A stretch of DNA of 64,000 nt from Palsa-504 sp963808615. GTDB lineage: Bacteria > Actinomycetota > Actinomycetes > Streptosporangiales > Streptosporangiaceae. Made by a program: the position numbers and the translations under genes. The notes beneath the pieces are model-generated. The model did no database searches. It was given only the letters and a program-made list of their open reading frames with translations, and was not told where the DNA came from. The DNA lies in assembly GCA_963808615.1 (NCBI GenBank), contig CAWEGV010000012.1:1612001-1676000 (forward strand), read 5' to 3'. This document shows, one piece after another, positions 1 through 8,165 of the stretch (positions are counted from its first letter, which is position 1; each line of letters begins with the position of its first letter).

Positions 1-1
1 T

Positions 2-208
2 TGCGATGGCTATTTCGTCTACTTCTGCCCACTCCTACAGGACCGGGGATACGATCTGCAAGAGCTTGCCACGAACACCGACCTTGAGGACGAGCACCTC
101 GTGGTCGGCCAGCGCCGGGGCGATGTTAAACGGCGAGCGCCGCCTGGCCCCGTTGCAGGTCTTCGCCGCTCGCATGGACGTGGGTCTGTGGTGAACGCCG
201 GGTCGTAA
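2..208 (+). CDS. possible 3' end of a hypothetical gene entering the window
   Basis: A reading frame is open from the window edge to a TAA at 206-208. Its first ~45 residues look protein-like (an aromatic-rich start followed by acidic residues), while the tail is Arg/Gly/Pro-rich and could be out-of-frame translation. No start codon or recognisable domain is visible, so no function is proposed. It would be the last part of a rightward gene that began left of the window. Confidence 0.25.
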   Translation, partial: CDGYFVYFCPLLQDRGYDLQELATNTDLEDEHLVVGQRRGDVKRRAPPGPVAGLRRSHGRGSVVNAGS

Positions 209-269
209 TGGCCCGCAAGGGGAGGATGGGGGAAGATGGCATGGTGGCAGCGGCGCGGACCTCTAGCGC

Positions 270-956
270 GTGGGACGGTATGCCTGGGCGGCGGGCATCC
301 TTTACGTTATCGCGCTGGTGGCGGAGACCGTGGTCGGGCTGCTCGGCGGCGGCGTGAGCCAGAACGCCTCGGCGGCGAAGATCGCGAACGCGCTTTACGA
401 CCACCGCGGGCAGCTGCTGGTGATCGCATACCTATCCGTCGTCTATGCCGCCATGTTTCTGATCTACCTGGCCAAGCTGCACGACCTGCTGCGCCGGGAC
501 ACAGATCGGCCGCGGTTCCTTGGCTCCCTGGTGCTAACTGGCGGAGCGCTCTTTATTGCCTTGCATGCCGTCAGCGACATCGGTATCTTCGGCTTGCTCG
601 GCGCGAAGCTCGCGTCGTTCGGGTTCCACCACGATCAGGGCGTGTCCTACGCGCTGTACCTGGTGACCTATGGCCTGGACAGCGTCGGGGACGTATTCGG
701 CAGCCTCTTTGCCTTCGCGGCAGGCGTGCTCGTGATCGGCAGCGGCGTCCTGCCGCGCTGGCTCGGGTGGGCCTCGATCCTCGCCGGGATCCTGTTCTTC
801 CTCCAGGGCTTCGGCCTCGGCGGCGTCATCGCATCGTTCGGGCTCGTTCTCGACCTCATCGGGTTCGTGCTGTTCCTGATCTTCGTCCTGGTGAGCAGCG
901 TCATCTTGCTGACGCGCCAAAACGCGGTCCCCGACACCGCGGGTGGAATCGAGTAG
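270..956 (+). CDS. DUF4386-like integral membrane protein
   Basis: The 228-residue product is dominated by about six hydrophobic segments, including one near residues 5-25, one near 47-70, and a closely packed C-terminal set around 150-215. Length and arrangement resemble DUF4386 family membrane proteins, whose biochemical role is unknown. The GTG start at 270 is chosen because the first membrane segment begins almost at once; no strong Shine-Dalgarno sequence precedes it. It stands alone, followed by more than 700 bp of scar-type non-coding sequence. Function is not known; only the membrane location is well supported. Confidence 0.6.
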   Translation: MGRYAWAAGILYVIALVAETVVGLLGGGVSQNASAAKIANALYDHRGQLLVIAYLSVVYAAMFLIYLAKLHDLLRRDTDRPRFLGSLVLTGGALFIALHAVSDIGIFGLLGAKLASFGFHHDQGVSYALYLVTYGLDSVGDVFGSLFAFAAGVLVIGSGVLPRWLGWASILAGILFFLQGFGLGGVIASFGLVLDLIGFVLFLIFVLVSSVILLTRQNAVPDTAGGIE

Positions 957-1021
957 ACAACTACATCGCAGCTACGAGAAGACGGGGAAGGGGCAGAAAC
1001 CCGCAGGCCACGCGGCGGGTC

Positions 1022-1168
1022 TGCTAACGGATTCGCCAACGAGACCCTGCAGGACGCCGGAGATGCTGCGCGCCGCGTGAGACGACTCAGTTCGTCGTGT
1101 CCTGGTCAGCGAGACGCAGCGGTATCCCAGGGACCAGCAAGACGTGCGTCATGGTGCTCATAACCCAG
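1022..1168 (+). repeat. att-scar module: direct repeat pair plus initiator tRNA-Met core
   Basis: A degenerate 12-nt-period pair (TGCTAAC/TCGCCAAC) at 1022-1041 is followed 134 bp later by GCTCATAACCCAG (1156-1168). That is the anticodon loop and 3' stem of initiator tRNA-Met, identical to the copy at 5005-5017. The rest of the tRNA is absent. Confidence 0.55.
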
Positions 1169-1210
1169 CGACCGCATCTGCTGGTGGACGGACACGGCTC
1201 TCAAGATCAT

Positions 1211-1339
1211 CGTGCCATTAACGTGCCATTTGCCAGGGTAGTGAGCGGTCAAACCAGATCATGTGCGGTCAACGAAAACGGCAGGTCAGGCTATATAGCC
1301 GCCATTATCCCGGCTCCTTACAAGCGAGGGGTCATTGGC
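1211..1339 (+). repeat. att-scar module: direct repeat pair plus tRNA-Val(UAC) core
   Basis: CGTGCCATT occurs twice with an 11-nt period at 1211-1230. About 106 bp after the repeat start is CTTACAAGCGAGGGGTCA (1317-1334), which matches the anticodon loop, 3' stem and variable loop of tRNA-Val(UAC). A second copy of this core is at 21401. Confidence 0.55.
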
Positions 1340-1380
1340 CTTCAGCACAGGCTACGCGGCGGTCTGGCGGACCGATGTGC

Positions 1381-1504
1381 TGACAGCAACGATGACAGCA
1401 ACGGCAGCAGCCAACGCCTATCGTCGGCACCCTAAAGTGCCCAGCCACGCTCGGCTCTCCTCACCGAGCTGGGCCTTCGCTACGCCTGAAAAACGGACGG
1501 TCGA
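1381..1504 (+). repeat. att-scar module: direct repeat pair plus tRNA-Phe core
   Basis: TGACAGCAACG occurs twice with a 12-nt period at 1381-1403. CTGAAAAACGGACGGTCG at 1486-1503 resembles the tRNA-Phe(GAA) anticodon loop, 3' stem and variable loop. A closely related module is at 24170-24294 and a decayed one at 3420-3530. Confidence 0.55.
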
Positions 1505-1545
1505 GGGTCGCGCCAGCGCCCTGCGGTCGCCGCCAAGGGCAGGAG

Positions 1546-1685
1546 TCTCTCACAGTTTTCTCGCGGACTGACCGGACGGTACGGGACCATGGCGTCTATG
1601 CCGGACACCGGCAGGATTCTGACCTGCGGATACGGATTCTGACGGACCATCCGGACGCGCGGCATTGGCTACGGATCAGATGCTC
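1546..1685 (+). repeat. att-scar module: direct repeat pair plus tRNA-Arg(ACG) core
   Basis: A degenerate TCTCACAGTTT/TCTCGCGGACT pair is followed 123 bp later by CTACGGATCAGATGCTC (1669-1685). Its first 12 bases equal the anticodon loop and 3' stem of tRNA-Arg(ACG). It is homologous along its length to 3573-3712 and 23078-23215. Confidence 0.6.
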
Positions 1686-1730
1686 ATGGCCGGGGGTGCC
1701 GACAGCCGGTATGCGGGTGGAAGTGTAGGT

Positions 1731-1908
1731 GGCCTCCCCCCAACCCGCCGTAGGAGGATACGGGACTCCCGGAACCTGTCAAGACCCTCTGTGACCGCAG
1801 GGCAACGACTTGCGGTGAAGGTGCCGGGTGAACGTACACGCGAAGAGGATCTTGACAGAACCCGTACGCCGCCTGGAGTTTGGCAGCGGTCGGGTTGGGG
1901 GGAGGAGT
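1731..1908. mobile_element. MITE-like element with 15-bp perfect terminal inverted repeats
   Basis: CCTCCCCCCAACCCG at 1731-1745 is the exact reverse complement of 1894-1908. A second, inner inverted match (CTGTCAAGA against TCTTGACAG) lies further in. The ~178-bp unit has no convincing reading frame. No clear target duplication is visible, so it could be a non-autonomous element or an IS remnant. Confidence 0.4.
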
Positions 1909-1962
1909 GGGCGAGTCCACAAGGGCGCTCATGCGCCCGGCGAGGCCAATCGATATCGTCAC

Positions 1963-2069
1963 GGGATATACGCGGGATGATCTTGGACGACGCAGAGGGT
2001 CGACATGCTGAAAGCCCAGGTAGTGGCCGTGTCGAACGACGAACCACGGATGCTCTTGAAAACCATTAG
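1963..2069 (+). repeat. att-scar module: GGGAT direct repeat plus tRNA-Ser core
   Basis: CGGGATATACG/CGGGATGATCT (11-nt period) is followed ~92 bp later by TCTTGAAAACCATTAG, which resembles the tRNA-Ser(UGA) anticodon loop and 3' stem. The same module recurs at 21099 and 23811, and its left half recurs at 9240. Confidence 0.55.
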
Positions 2070-2080
2070 TTGTGACCACC

Positions 2081-2233
2081 GGGAGTGCCGCTGGGAGCCA
2101 CACTGGGAGCCACCGGGGCGAACGACCCTCTGGGATTCCGAACTGCCATGAACAACGGGCACGGACGCGGCCGAGGTCGCGGACTGTTCTGAACGGGTCC
2201 GGATGCCCGGACATGGAACTACGGATCAGAAGG
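2081..2233 (+). repeat. att-scar module: GGGAGCC triplet repeat plus tRNA-Arg(ACG) core
   Basis: Three GGGAGYGCC/GGGAGCC units with a 12-nt period (2081-2117) are followed by CTACGGATCAGAAGG at 2219-2233. It is homologous throughout to 21217-21370 and 16370-16512. The ~10 bp gap to the preceding Ser-type module is also conserved at 21.2 kb. Confidence 0.6.
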
Positions 2234-2313
2234 CTGGGCGACCGGACAGGGCCCGGACATGAGTGTAGGGGGCCAGGTCTCTCAGGGACATGGCCCCCTA
2301 CAGGTCTGGCTGG

Positions 2314-3248
2314 CTAGACGTCGATGAGGCTGAACGTGCCGCCGTTGACCACCACGCCGTTGCCGTTACCGAGCGGATGGAACACGCCATTCGCGAAGAG
2401 GGCCTCGTTGCTGTACAGGTAAAGCGGGTGCCCGTCCCAGCTGACCTGAGTACCCTGGGCCGTCCACAGGATACCCACCCTGCCCTTGCCGAACAGGCCT
2501 GACGAGATGCCAGGGAACCCGTCGGTTAGTACGCTGGGGAACGCGCGGGCGCAGGCCCCGGTGTCGCACCTGCTGACCGAGGAGCTGTCCCGCGAGTACT
2601 CGTACACGGGGAAGGCGACCAGTCCCGCAAGGGCGGTCGGGTACAGGGCCGCGAGCACTGTCTTGCCGTGGATCACCGTGGTGGTGAGCTGGCCAGGCAT
2701 AGCCGCCGCGCGCCCGTCGGGGTGGATCAGGGACCAGACTCCGTGCCAGGGCGGCAGGCCAGGTTCGTTGACGTCCTGCCCGGATGCCAGGCCGGGAGCC
2801 GGGTCGAACAGGTACAGCGGATGGCCCGCATAGGTGACCTGCGCGCCCACGCCCTTGCGGAAGACCTGCCCGAGCAATGACGCCTTCACGCCGGGACCGG
2901 CCACCGGCTGGCCGCTGGTGAGCACCGCGGGCCATTCGACGTTGGTGTTGGTCGCCGGGCCCGTGCACTGGATCGGCCCGATCACCAGGTGCAGCAGCAC
3001 CGCAGTGCAGCCGAAATGGTGATCGAAATCGCTGCTGATGAAATACGCCGAGAAGCCAGCGAACGGGCCATTACCGACCGCGAGCACGGTGCCGTATTGA
3101 GTGTTCGCGCTGATGACGATCTCGGTCGGGCCTGACGAGCGGCCCTGGCTGGGACCGTACCAGCCGATGCCGACGCAGCGGTCAATGCCAAGATGCCCAC
3201 AGCGAACGCTGCCCCCGCGGCAAGCGCCCGGAGACGTGGTACGTGCAT
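2314..3248 (-). pseudogene. secreted repeat protein (COG4315/Lipoprotein_15 type), frameshifted
   Basis: The N-terminus starts at an ATG ending at 3248 and encodes a clear signal peptide (basic start, hydrophobic core, ASASAG cleavage region). The rest of the protein lies in another frame. The shift must fall at about 3115-3165. The downstream frame has two copies of the module typical of the 'secreted repeat of unknown function' family, centred on HPLYLFDP and HPLYLYSN and each preceded by VTYAG or VSWDG. Such proteins are exported and have no established activity. The gene is alone, minus strand, with its 3' end ~80 bp from the Arg-type scar core at 2219. A sequencing error could also explain the shift. 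Confidence 0.6.
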
Positions 3249-3419
3249 GAGCCTTATCCCTCCCTGTTTTGTTTTGTCCGTCGCAAGGATGACGCGCGGA
3301 GCGCCGGCACGGTTGACACAACCGAACGCGCGGCCCCTCGGGACCAGGCAGGGTAAAGATCCACCGGCCCACTGCCGCAGGACCACCGTAGCTCTGACCG
3401 GGGCCTGGCCATCTGGCGC

Positions 3420-3530
3420 TACTGACAGCAACCGCAGCGACCAGTGGCAAACGGCAGCGATCAGCGACAGCACGTGACGCTCGCACATCTTGTGACGACC
3501 TGGGCTATGCCAGGCCTGAAAAGACGGTCG
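3420..3530 (+). repeat. decayed att-scar module with tRNA-Phe-like core
   Basis: A single TGACAGCAAC near 3422 with a blurred second unit is followed by CTGAAAAGACGGTCG at 3516-3530, similar to the Phe-type cores at 1486 and 24276. The flanking GACCTGGG...GGCCTGA context is also shared with 24258. Confidence 0.4.
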
Positions 3531-3572
3531 CGGATCACGCCGCGATGCTGTCATGCTGGCAACAGGCATGCG

Positions 3573-3712
3573 TCTCTCACAGATTTCTCACGGACTGGAC
3601 AGACGGTACGGGACTGTGGCGTCCATTCCGGACACCTAGCAGGACGCTGACCTGCGATTCCGGACGCCGGAACACTGGCCGGACAGGCACCATTGATCTA
3701 CGGATCAAATGC
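3573..3712 (+). repeat. att-scar module: TCTCAC repeat plus tRNA-Arg(ACG) core
   Basis: TCTCACAGATT/TCTCACGGACT (11-nt period) is followed 125 bp later by CTACGGATCAAATGC at 3698-3712. The first three bases of the core are the stop codon of the minus-strand DUF2130 gene. Confidence 0.6.
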
Positions 3713-4672
3713 TTGCCGTCCGTGGGGGTCGAGCGCCCATAGTGGGCCGTGAGGTGGCGCCGGTAGTTCATAATCTATCTCCGCGGCGGGAAGCTCGGCT
3801 CGGAACGCGGCGGGTAGCTCGGCGTCAGCGCCGATCACCTCCATCAGGTCGTCGCCGATCGCGTCACGAATATCCAAGATCTCTCGAATACGGACCTCGG
3901 TTCGCTTCCATCGTTGCTCCAACGCCCGCTTGTCCCGGTCAATGTCTTGGAGCAGGCTAGCCGCGAGGCCAGTAAGCCTGACGAACCGTTGGCTAAAGCT
4001 CCCTGTCATCACGTAATTGAACACCTTCTCGGCATTCCCTGTCCGTCCGGCCGCAGCGACTCGGTAGCGCCAGGCTGTGACGACCAGCTCCCGTAGCACA
4101 CCTGCGAGGTCCACGGCGTCGGCAAAGCTGGACACCCATACTTCGCCGATCTGGCCGAAGCTGCTGATACCCGCAGGGAGCGATTCGGACACGATGACAC
4201 CTATAAGAGCGCGTGCCGCGTCCCGGTCGGCGACGAGTTTGGCGGGCCAGCTAGGTACCCAGGTCGCTGCACGCTTCACTTCCCACAAGATCGCTCCGCA
4301 GTCGGACTCGCCCTGGCGAACGACCTGGGTGACGTCGGCACCCGCCATCCCACGGTGGATCGGAGTGATCTGGTCCTGCGGAAACCGACGCTGCAGTTCG
4401 TCGGCGAACAAGTCCTGGCGTGCATAGCCCTCTTCAGTGGCAGAACCTGTCCTGGTCTTGCGCTGTGTCTTGGAAAGATCCTTGCTCACGCGCCCTAGTT
4501 GCGTTTCCAGCTTCGTGATCTTGGTCTCGGCCTGCTCCGCTACTTGGCGCACCTCCTCTTCCCAATGGATGCGCAAAGGTTCGGTGAACTGGTTGACTAT
4601 CGCCTCATCGAGCCGGATTTCCTGGCCGCAGTGGGGGCAGTGAATCACCCGGCTTAGGGCATCTGCTGACAT
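3698..4672 (-). CDS. DUF2130 domain-containing protein
   Basis: The 324-residue product begins with a zinc-ribbon-like CPHCGQE motif (residues ~13-19), continues through a probable coiled coil (~35-75, many Glu/Gln/Lys), and then has the DUF2130 core (~80-270). DUF2130 has nuclease-like sequence features (the Asp/Glu-x-Lys part is visible as WEVKRA) but no settled function, and it is common on mobile DNA. It is unusual at its 3' end: the last residues Asp-Pro and the TAG stop are encoded by the scar core at 3698-3712. Either the core was supplied by recombination at the 3' end or the gene travelled as a cassette with it. Confidence 0.75.
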   Translation of the reverse strand: MSADALSRVIHCPHCGQEIRLDEAIVNQFTEPLRIHWEEEVRQVAEQAETKITKLETQLGRVSKDLSKTQRKTRTGSATEEGYARQDLFADELQRRFPQDQITPIHRGMAGADVTQVVRQGESDCGAILWEVKRAATWVPSWPAKLVADRDAARALIGVIVSESLPAGISSFGQIGEVWVSSFADAVDLAGVLRELVVTAWRYRVAAAGRTGNAEKVFNYVMTGSFSQRFVRLTGLAASLLQDIDRDKRALEQRWKRTEVRIREILDIRDAIGDDLMEVIGADAELPAAFRAELPAAEIDYELPAPPHGPLWALDPHGRQAFDP

Positions 4673-4857
4673 GATTCCATCCTAAGGGAAACCGATGACC
4701 CTGATGCTGCCACTGAGGGCTGACAATCTCTGGTAACGCCGCGGCGGAGCTGGTCATCCGGTCCCTATAACCGGTCGTCTGCAAGTACGGCCTGATGGCC
4801 GGCACGCGGACCTGGGTGGTCGTCGAAGCTCAGAAAGCCACAGGTCAAGAACCGGTT

Positions 4858-5050
4858 CTGTAAACCGATTTGTAAACCGGACGCAGCGGGACAACCTGAG
4901 ACGGGAGAGATGTAGAAGGCCGGAAACGACTTCACGCCGCAGGTCGGCCGAGGTCAACGCGGTGACCGGAGACTGCCCGAGATAGCGGAGACGCACGTCG
5001 GTCGGCTCATAACCCAGAGGTCGGAGGTTCAAATCCTCCCCCCGCTACCA
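4858..5050 (+). repeat. att scar with 3' half of initiator tRNA-Met
   Basis: The direct repeat TGTAAACCG (12-nt period) at 4858-4880 is followed by 5005-5050. That stretch is a clean 3' half of initiator tRNA-Met: anticodon loop CTCATAA, a T-arm stem GGAGG/CCTCC around TTCAAAT, and CCCGCTACCA with the CCA encoded. Upstream, TAGCGGA at ~4983 mimics the acceptor strand, but the D-arm is missing and the anticodon stem has mismatches. It is therefore a tRNA remnant, not a functional gene. Confidence 0.65.
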
Positions 5051-5057
5051 AGGCCAG

Positions 5058-5086
5058 AGGCCCCTTCTCGAACAGAGAGGGGGCCT
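5058..5086 (+). terminator. strong hairpin after the tRNA-Met remnant
   Basis: AGGCCCCTTCTC and GAGAGGGGGCCT form a ~12-bp stem with a GAACA loop, immediately downstream of the tRNA 3' end. A long T-run is absent. It resembles the terminator that normally follows a tRNA gene and was probably carried along with the 3' half. Confidence 0.5.
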
Positions 5087-5097
5087 TCTGCATGTGG

Positions 5098-5119
5098 TTT
5101 GTAAACGGATTTGTAAACG
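5098..5119 (+). repeat. TTTGTAAACG direct repeat pair
   Basis: Two perfect TTTGTAAACG units with a 12-nt period lie just right of the tRNA-Met remnant. They mirror the related pair left of it at 4858. No core is visible in the following 150 bp. Confidence 0.5.
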
Positions 5120-5400
5120 TGGCGCTCGTTCATGCCGCATCGCCGGAGTCCCGCCGACCCTCGCGCCCTGGTCCTCTCGCGGGATCTCGGTGGGACATCC
5201 CCCGCGAGGAGGCAGCCTGAACAGGCTGAACAGGGCGGGCCGAAAAAGGGCCCGCTGATGATCCGGCACCTCCTGTTAGGCGGCCAGGCGGCTCATGGCT
5301 AACCCGGCCTGAACGTACCTTCATACTCTGAATCCGTCAGTTGACGCATATATCTCGCTGCAACTACCAGGACAATTGCCGCCATGGCGGCGGACAACAC

Positions 5401-5494
5401 CTGCCGTGTATGGACAACTATGGAATGCCGGGCCCAGTGCAAAGACTGCAATGGACAGCCTTGGACGATATGCCCACTACTACAGGTCAGAAGG
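5401..5494 (+). repeat. scar module with Arg(ACG)-like core
   Basis: This ~90-bp stretch is homologous to 17232-17323. Both carry TATGGACAAC, TTGGACGAT and TGCCCA, and end in CTACAGGTCAGAAGG here and CTACGGAACAGATGC there. The core is thus a diverged Arg(ACG) type. No clear short-period repeat pair is seen upstream of this copy. Confidence 0.45.
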
Positions 5495-5587
5495 CTGCCC
5501 TGGCCTCGCCGGTACTACAGCCCGGGTTTGTGACCTACGCCCGAGACAGTGGCCAGGCTGGCTTTCGCCGGGATTGTTGATGGCGTG

Positions 5588-6493
5588 CTATGGCTGCTCG
5601 AGCAGGAGCGGGGTCGCTGTGCTGGCGAGCTGGCCGAGCTGGCCGAGCAGGTCAAGGGCGGTGTCCCGCATCCGTCCGGCAGGGTCCAGCGCGGGATCGT
5701 AGGAGGCCAGCGCCGCCGAGACGACCGGCAGGTGGCCGGCCGTCTGGCGCACGATCCGGTGCACGTCGTGGGCCAGCAGCCCGTCTGGGGCGGCGTAACT
5801 GTTGGCTGGGGCGATGGAGGGGTCGTACACGTCGAGGTCGACGTGGAAATGCACTACGTCGGCCTTGCCGGCCAGGACCTGCAGCGCGGCGGTGATGGCG
5901 CCGGGGTCGCGGGCCTGCGCTGGCGCAAGCCAGGTGATCTCCGATCGCCGCAGTGCTGCCTCTTCGGCCTGATCCAGGCTGCGCGCTCCGATGAGCAGGA
6001 CCCGCTGCTCGGGCAGCGGGCTGAAGCCGGGAACGGCGGAAGCCAGCGCCTGCCAGCACCGCCCGACCACCATGGCCAGCCCCTGCCCGTCGAGGAACCC
6101 GGACTGGTCCAGCTCGGGGGTGTTGAAGTCGCCGTGCGCGTCCAGCCACACCAGCCCCAGACGTAGCCCGGGATGGGCGAGCCCGGCGAGCACCCCCAGC
6201 GTGGCGTTGCAGTTGCCCGACATCATCAGCGGGATCTGGCTGCCTTCCCGGGCGGCGGTGACGGCGGCGGCAATGACGTGGTGCAACTCGAACGCCGTCC
6301 TCAGCTCTGCGCGCCAGCCAGGCGATGAGGCCGGTTCGAGCAGCACCTCCTCCACCGCGTGTCCCAGGCCGCGAAGCCGTTGCGCGGCGCCCGCACGGGC
6401 CAGCGCCAGCGGCCCGGAGCCCATACGGGCGTCGAAAACGCCCGAATCATACGGCACCTGCAACAGCCGCACCGACGGCGCGCCAGCAACCAT
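5588..6493 (-). CDS. arginase/agmatinase family metallohydrolase
   Basis: The 301-residue ureohydrolase-fold protein shows the manganese-site motifs in order: a GNC variant of the GGDHS block (residues ~93-96), DAHGDF (~117-122) and HVDLDVYDP (~213-221). These enzymes hydrolyse guanidino groups, releasing urea from arginine, agmatine or related compounds. The Asp/His ligands of the second and third motifs are intact. The first motif has Cys where classical arginases have His, as in many arginase-like bacterial proteins, so the substrate is uncertain. It is a lone minus-strand gene ~90 bp from the scar core at 5480, and IS701 lies directly upstream. Confidence 0.75.
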   Translation of the reverse strand: MVAGAPSVRLLQVPYDSGVFDARMGSGPLALARAGAAQRLRGLGHAVEEVLLEPASSPGWRAELRTAFELHHVIAAAVTAAREGSQIPLMMSGNCNATLGVLAGLAHPGLRLGLVWLDAHGDFNTPELDQSGFLDGQGLAMVVGRCWQALASAVPGFSPLPEQRVLLIGARSLDQAEEAALRRSEITWLAPAQARDPGAITAALQVLAGKADVVHFHVDLDVYDPSIAPANSYAAPDGLLAHDVHRIVRQTAGHLPVVSAALASYDPALDPAGRMRDTALDLLGQLGQLASTATPLLLEQP

Positions 6494-6575
6494 GTCCCAA
6501 GTCTGTCAGCCGGGCCCGTGCATTCCCGCCCCGGCTGCCAAGTCGTACAGCTCCGGGTTATGACCTGATCACGGT

Positions 6576-7994
6576 TTATGCCGGGGATGCGCGGAGCCGG
6601 GTCTGGTAGTGGTGGAATCGGGCGCAGGCCTGGTGTTTTCGCCGCCATCGTGACCATGCGTAGCCAAGCTGGCGGGCGGCACTGCTCATGGGCGTGGCGG
6701 CCAGGCGCAGCAGGCGGCGGGCTTCGGGGACGCTGACCTTGACCAGGCCGGGGTCACGGGGAGGCGGCTGGTCCGCGCTGGCCGGGAGGATCCCGGTGTC
6801 ACGCCAGTCCCAGGGCTGCTGGCCGGCGCCGGGGGGCCCGGCCGCGGCGGGCGGTGCGGGCGGCGGGCGCGTGGCGGCGGCCAGGACCGCGAGCGCGGAC
6901 ATGGACAGCACGGTGTGCCGGTGGAAGGAGTGCCAGAGCCGGACCTGGTGCTGGTCGAAGCCGGCCTGGCCTTTCGCCTGCTGGTGGCATTCTTCTACCG
7001 GCCATCTCTTCCCGGTCACGGCGATCAGGACGCTCAGCGGGACGGCGCGCCCGGCGGGCGGGTGGCAGTAGAAGAACGCCAGGCTGGAGGGGTCGGCGAT
7101 GCTGCGGCGAAGAAGCACACAGTGCCGGGGCGAGCAGGTGGCGGCCCAGGCCCAGGCGTAGTCGCGGTGGCCCTTGCAGCCGCGCCCGCAGGAGCGGGTC
7201 TCCCAGCAGCGGGCCGGGATCAGCCGGGCCAGCGACCCGGCGGTGACCCTTCGCCCGCAGGGGAGCCGGATCGTGAAGTTCGCCGGGATCGCGAATACGT
7301 AGCCCTTCCCGGCGTCCTCGCAGGCGGCCCGCAGCTTGGAGCTGCGGCCGTAGACCTCGTCCCCGGCGGCCCAGCCGAACGGCACCGCAGCCTTCACCGC
7401 CCCGGTGACCATCTCGGTGGCCAGCTCGGTCTTGGTCTGGAACCCCATGTCGCGGGGAACCTGGGCGCGCTGACGCCGCACGTGGTCCCGGCACCAGGCC
7501 TTCGGCAGGTACAGCCGGAAATCGAACAGCGTGTGCCCGCGGGCGGTGACGTACGCGCAGTTCACCACGGTCTGGCAGTTCTCCACCTGGCCGGTGATCC
7601 CGGCGTACTGGCGGGCCACCCCCACCGTCATCTGCCCCTTCTTCAGCTCCGCGGTTTCATCCAGGACCAGCACCGCCCCAGGATCGCCCAGCTGGGCGAG
7701 GATAAACCGCTGCACCGCGCGCAGCGCCGCCTTCCAGTCCCAGGCATGCTCGGCCAGTAGCGCCTGCATCCGCCGCGGCGACCCGTGCCCGGCCGCCTCG
7801 GCGAGCTGCCAGCACGACCGGTGGTCTGCGGGCTCGGCCAGCAGCGCGCCGATGTAAGCAAACGCCGCCAGGCGCGACCTCGCCTGGCAGAACACCGGCG
7901 CCAGCAGCGCTTGCAAGTCATCCCGCAGTACCCCCAGCCAGCGGCCATCTTCTACGATGGCCGCGGCGGCCACCTGCTGATCTTGTCTTCGCAC
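6576..7994 (-). mobile_element. IS701 family transposase
   Basis: The 472-residue DDE transposase has its first Asp in LVLDETAELKKG (~residue 113), the second in AAGDEVYG (~227) and the catalytic Glu in WPVEECHQQAKG (~355). This pattern and the conserved QYAGITGQVENCQ block are typical of IS701. The frame looks intact. Possible element ends are TGATCACGGT near 6565 and its inverted counterpart near 8050 (TGATCATGGT read on the minus strand), but no clean target duplication was found. It sits between the arginase-like and TPR genes. Confidence 0.85.
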
Positions 7995-8165
7995 AAAGCA
8001 TGATCACCCAGGTGGCCGTCTCGCCGCCCACTGCGGGTCTTGGCAGACCATGATCACACACGCGCTACATCACGAACCGGGACTGTAGTACCGGGCGGCA
8101 ACCTGTGGAGTGGCGGCAGCCGGGGTAGCTTGGCACGCGCCCGCCGCCGGGGCGACAATGCCGGG

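Noticed and set aside
1684..2214. Long minus-strand frame, similar to one at 21085-21351
   Set aside because: The similarity comes from the shared scar repeats, not from a protein family; no start signal and poor composition.
4754..5032. Minus-strand frame encoding NLRPLGYEP
   Set aside because: It is the reverse complement of the initiator tRNA-Met 3' half and its repeat pair; this peptide is a well-known spurious translation.
5005..5050. Functional tRNA-Met gene
   Set aside because: Upstream sequence lacks a D-arm and the anticodon stem has mismatches.
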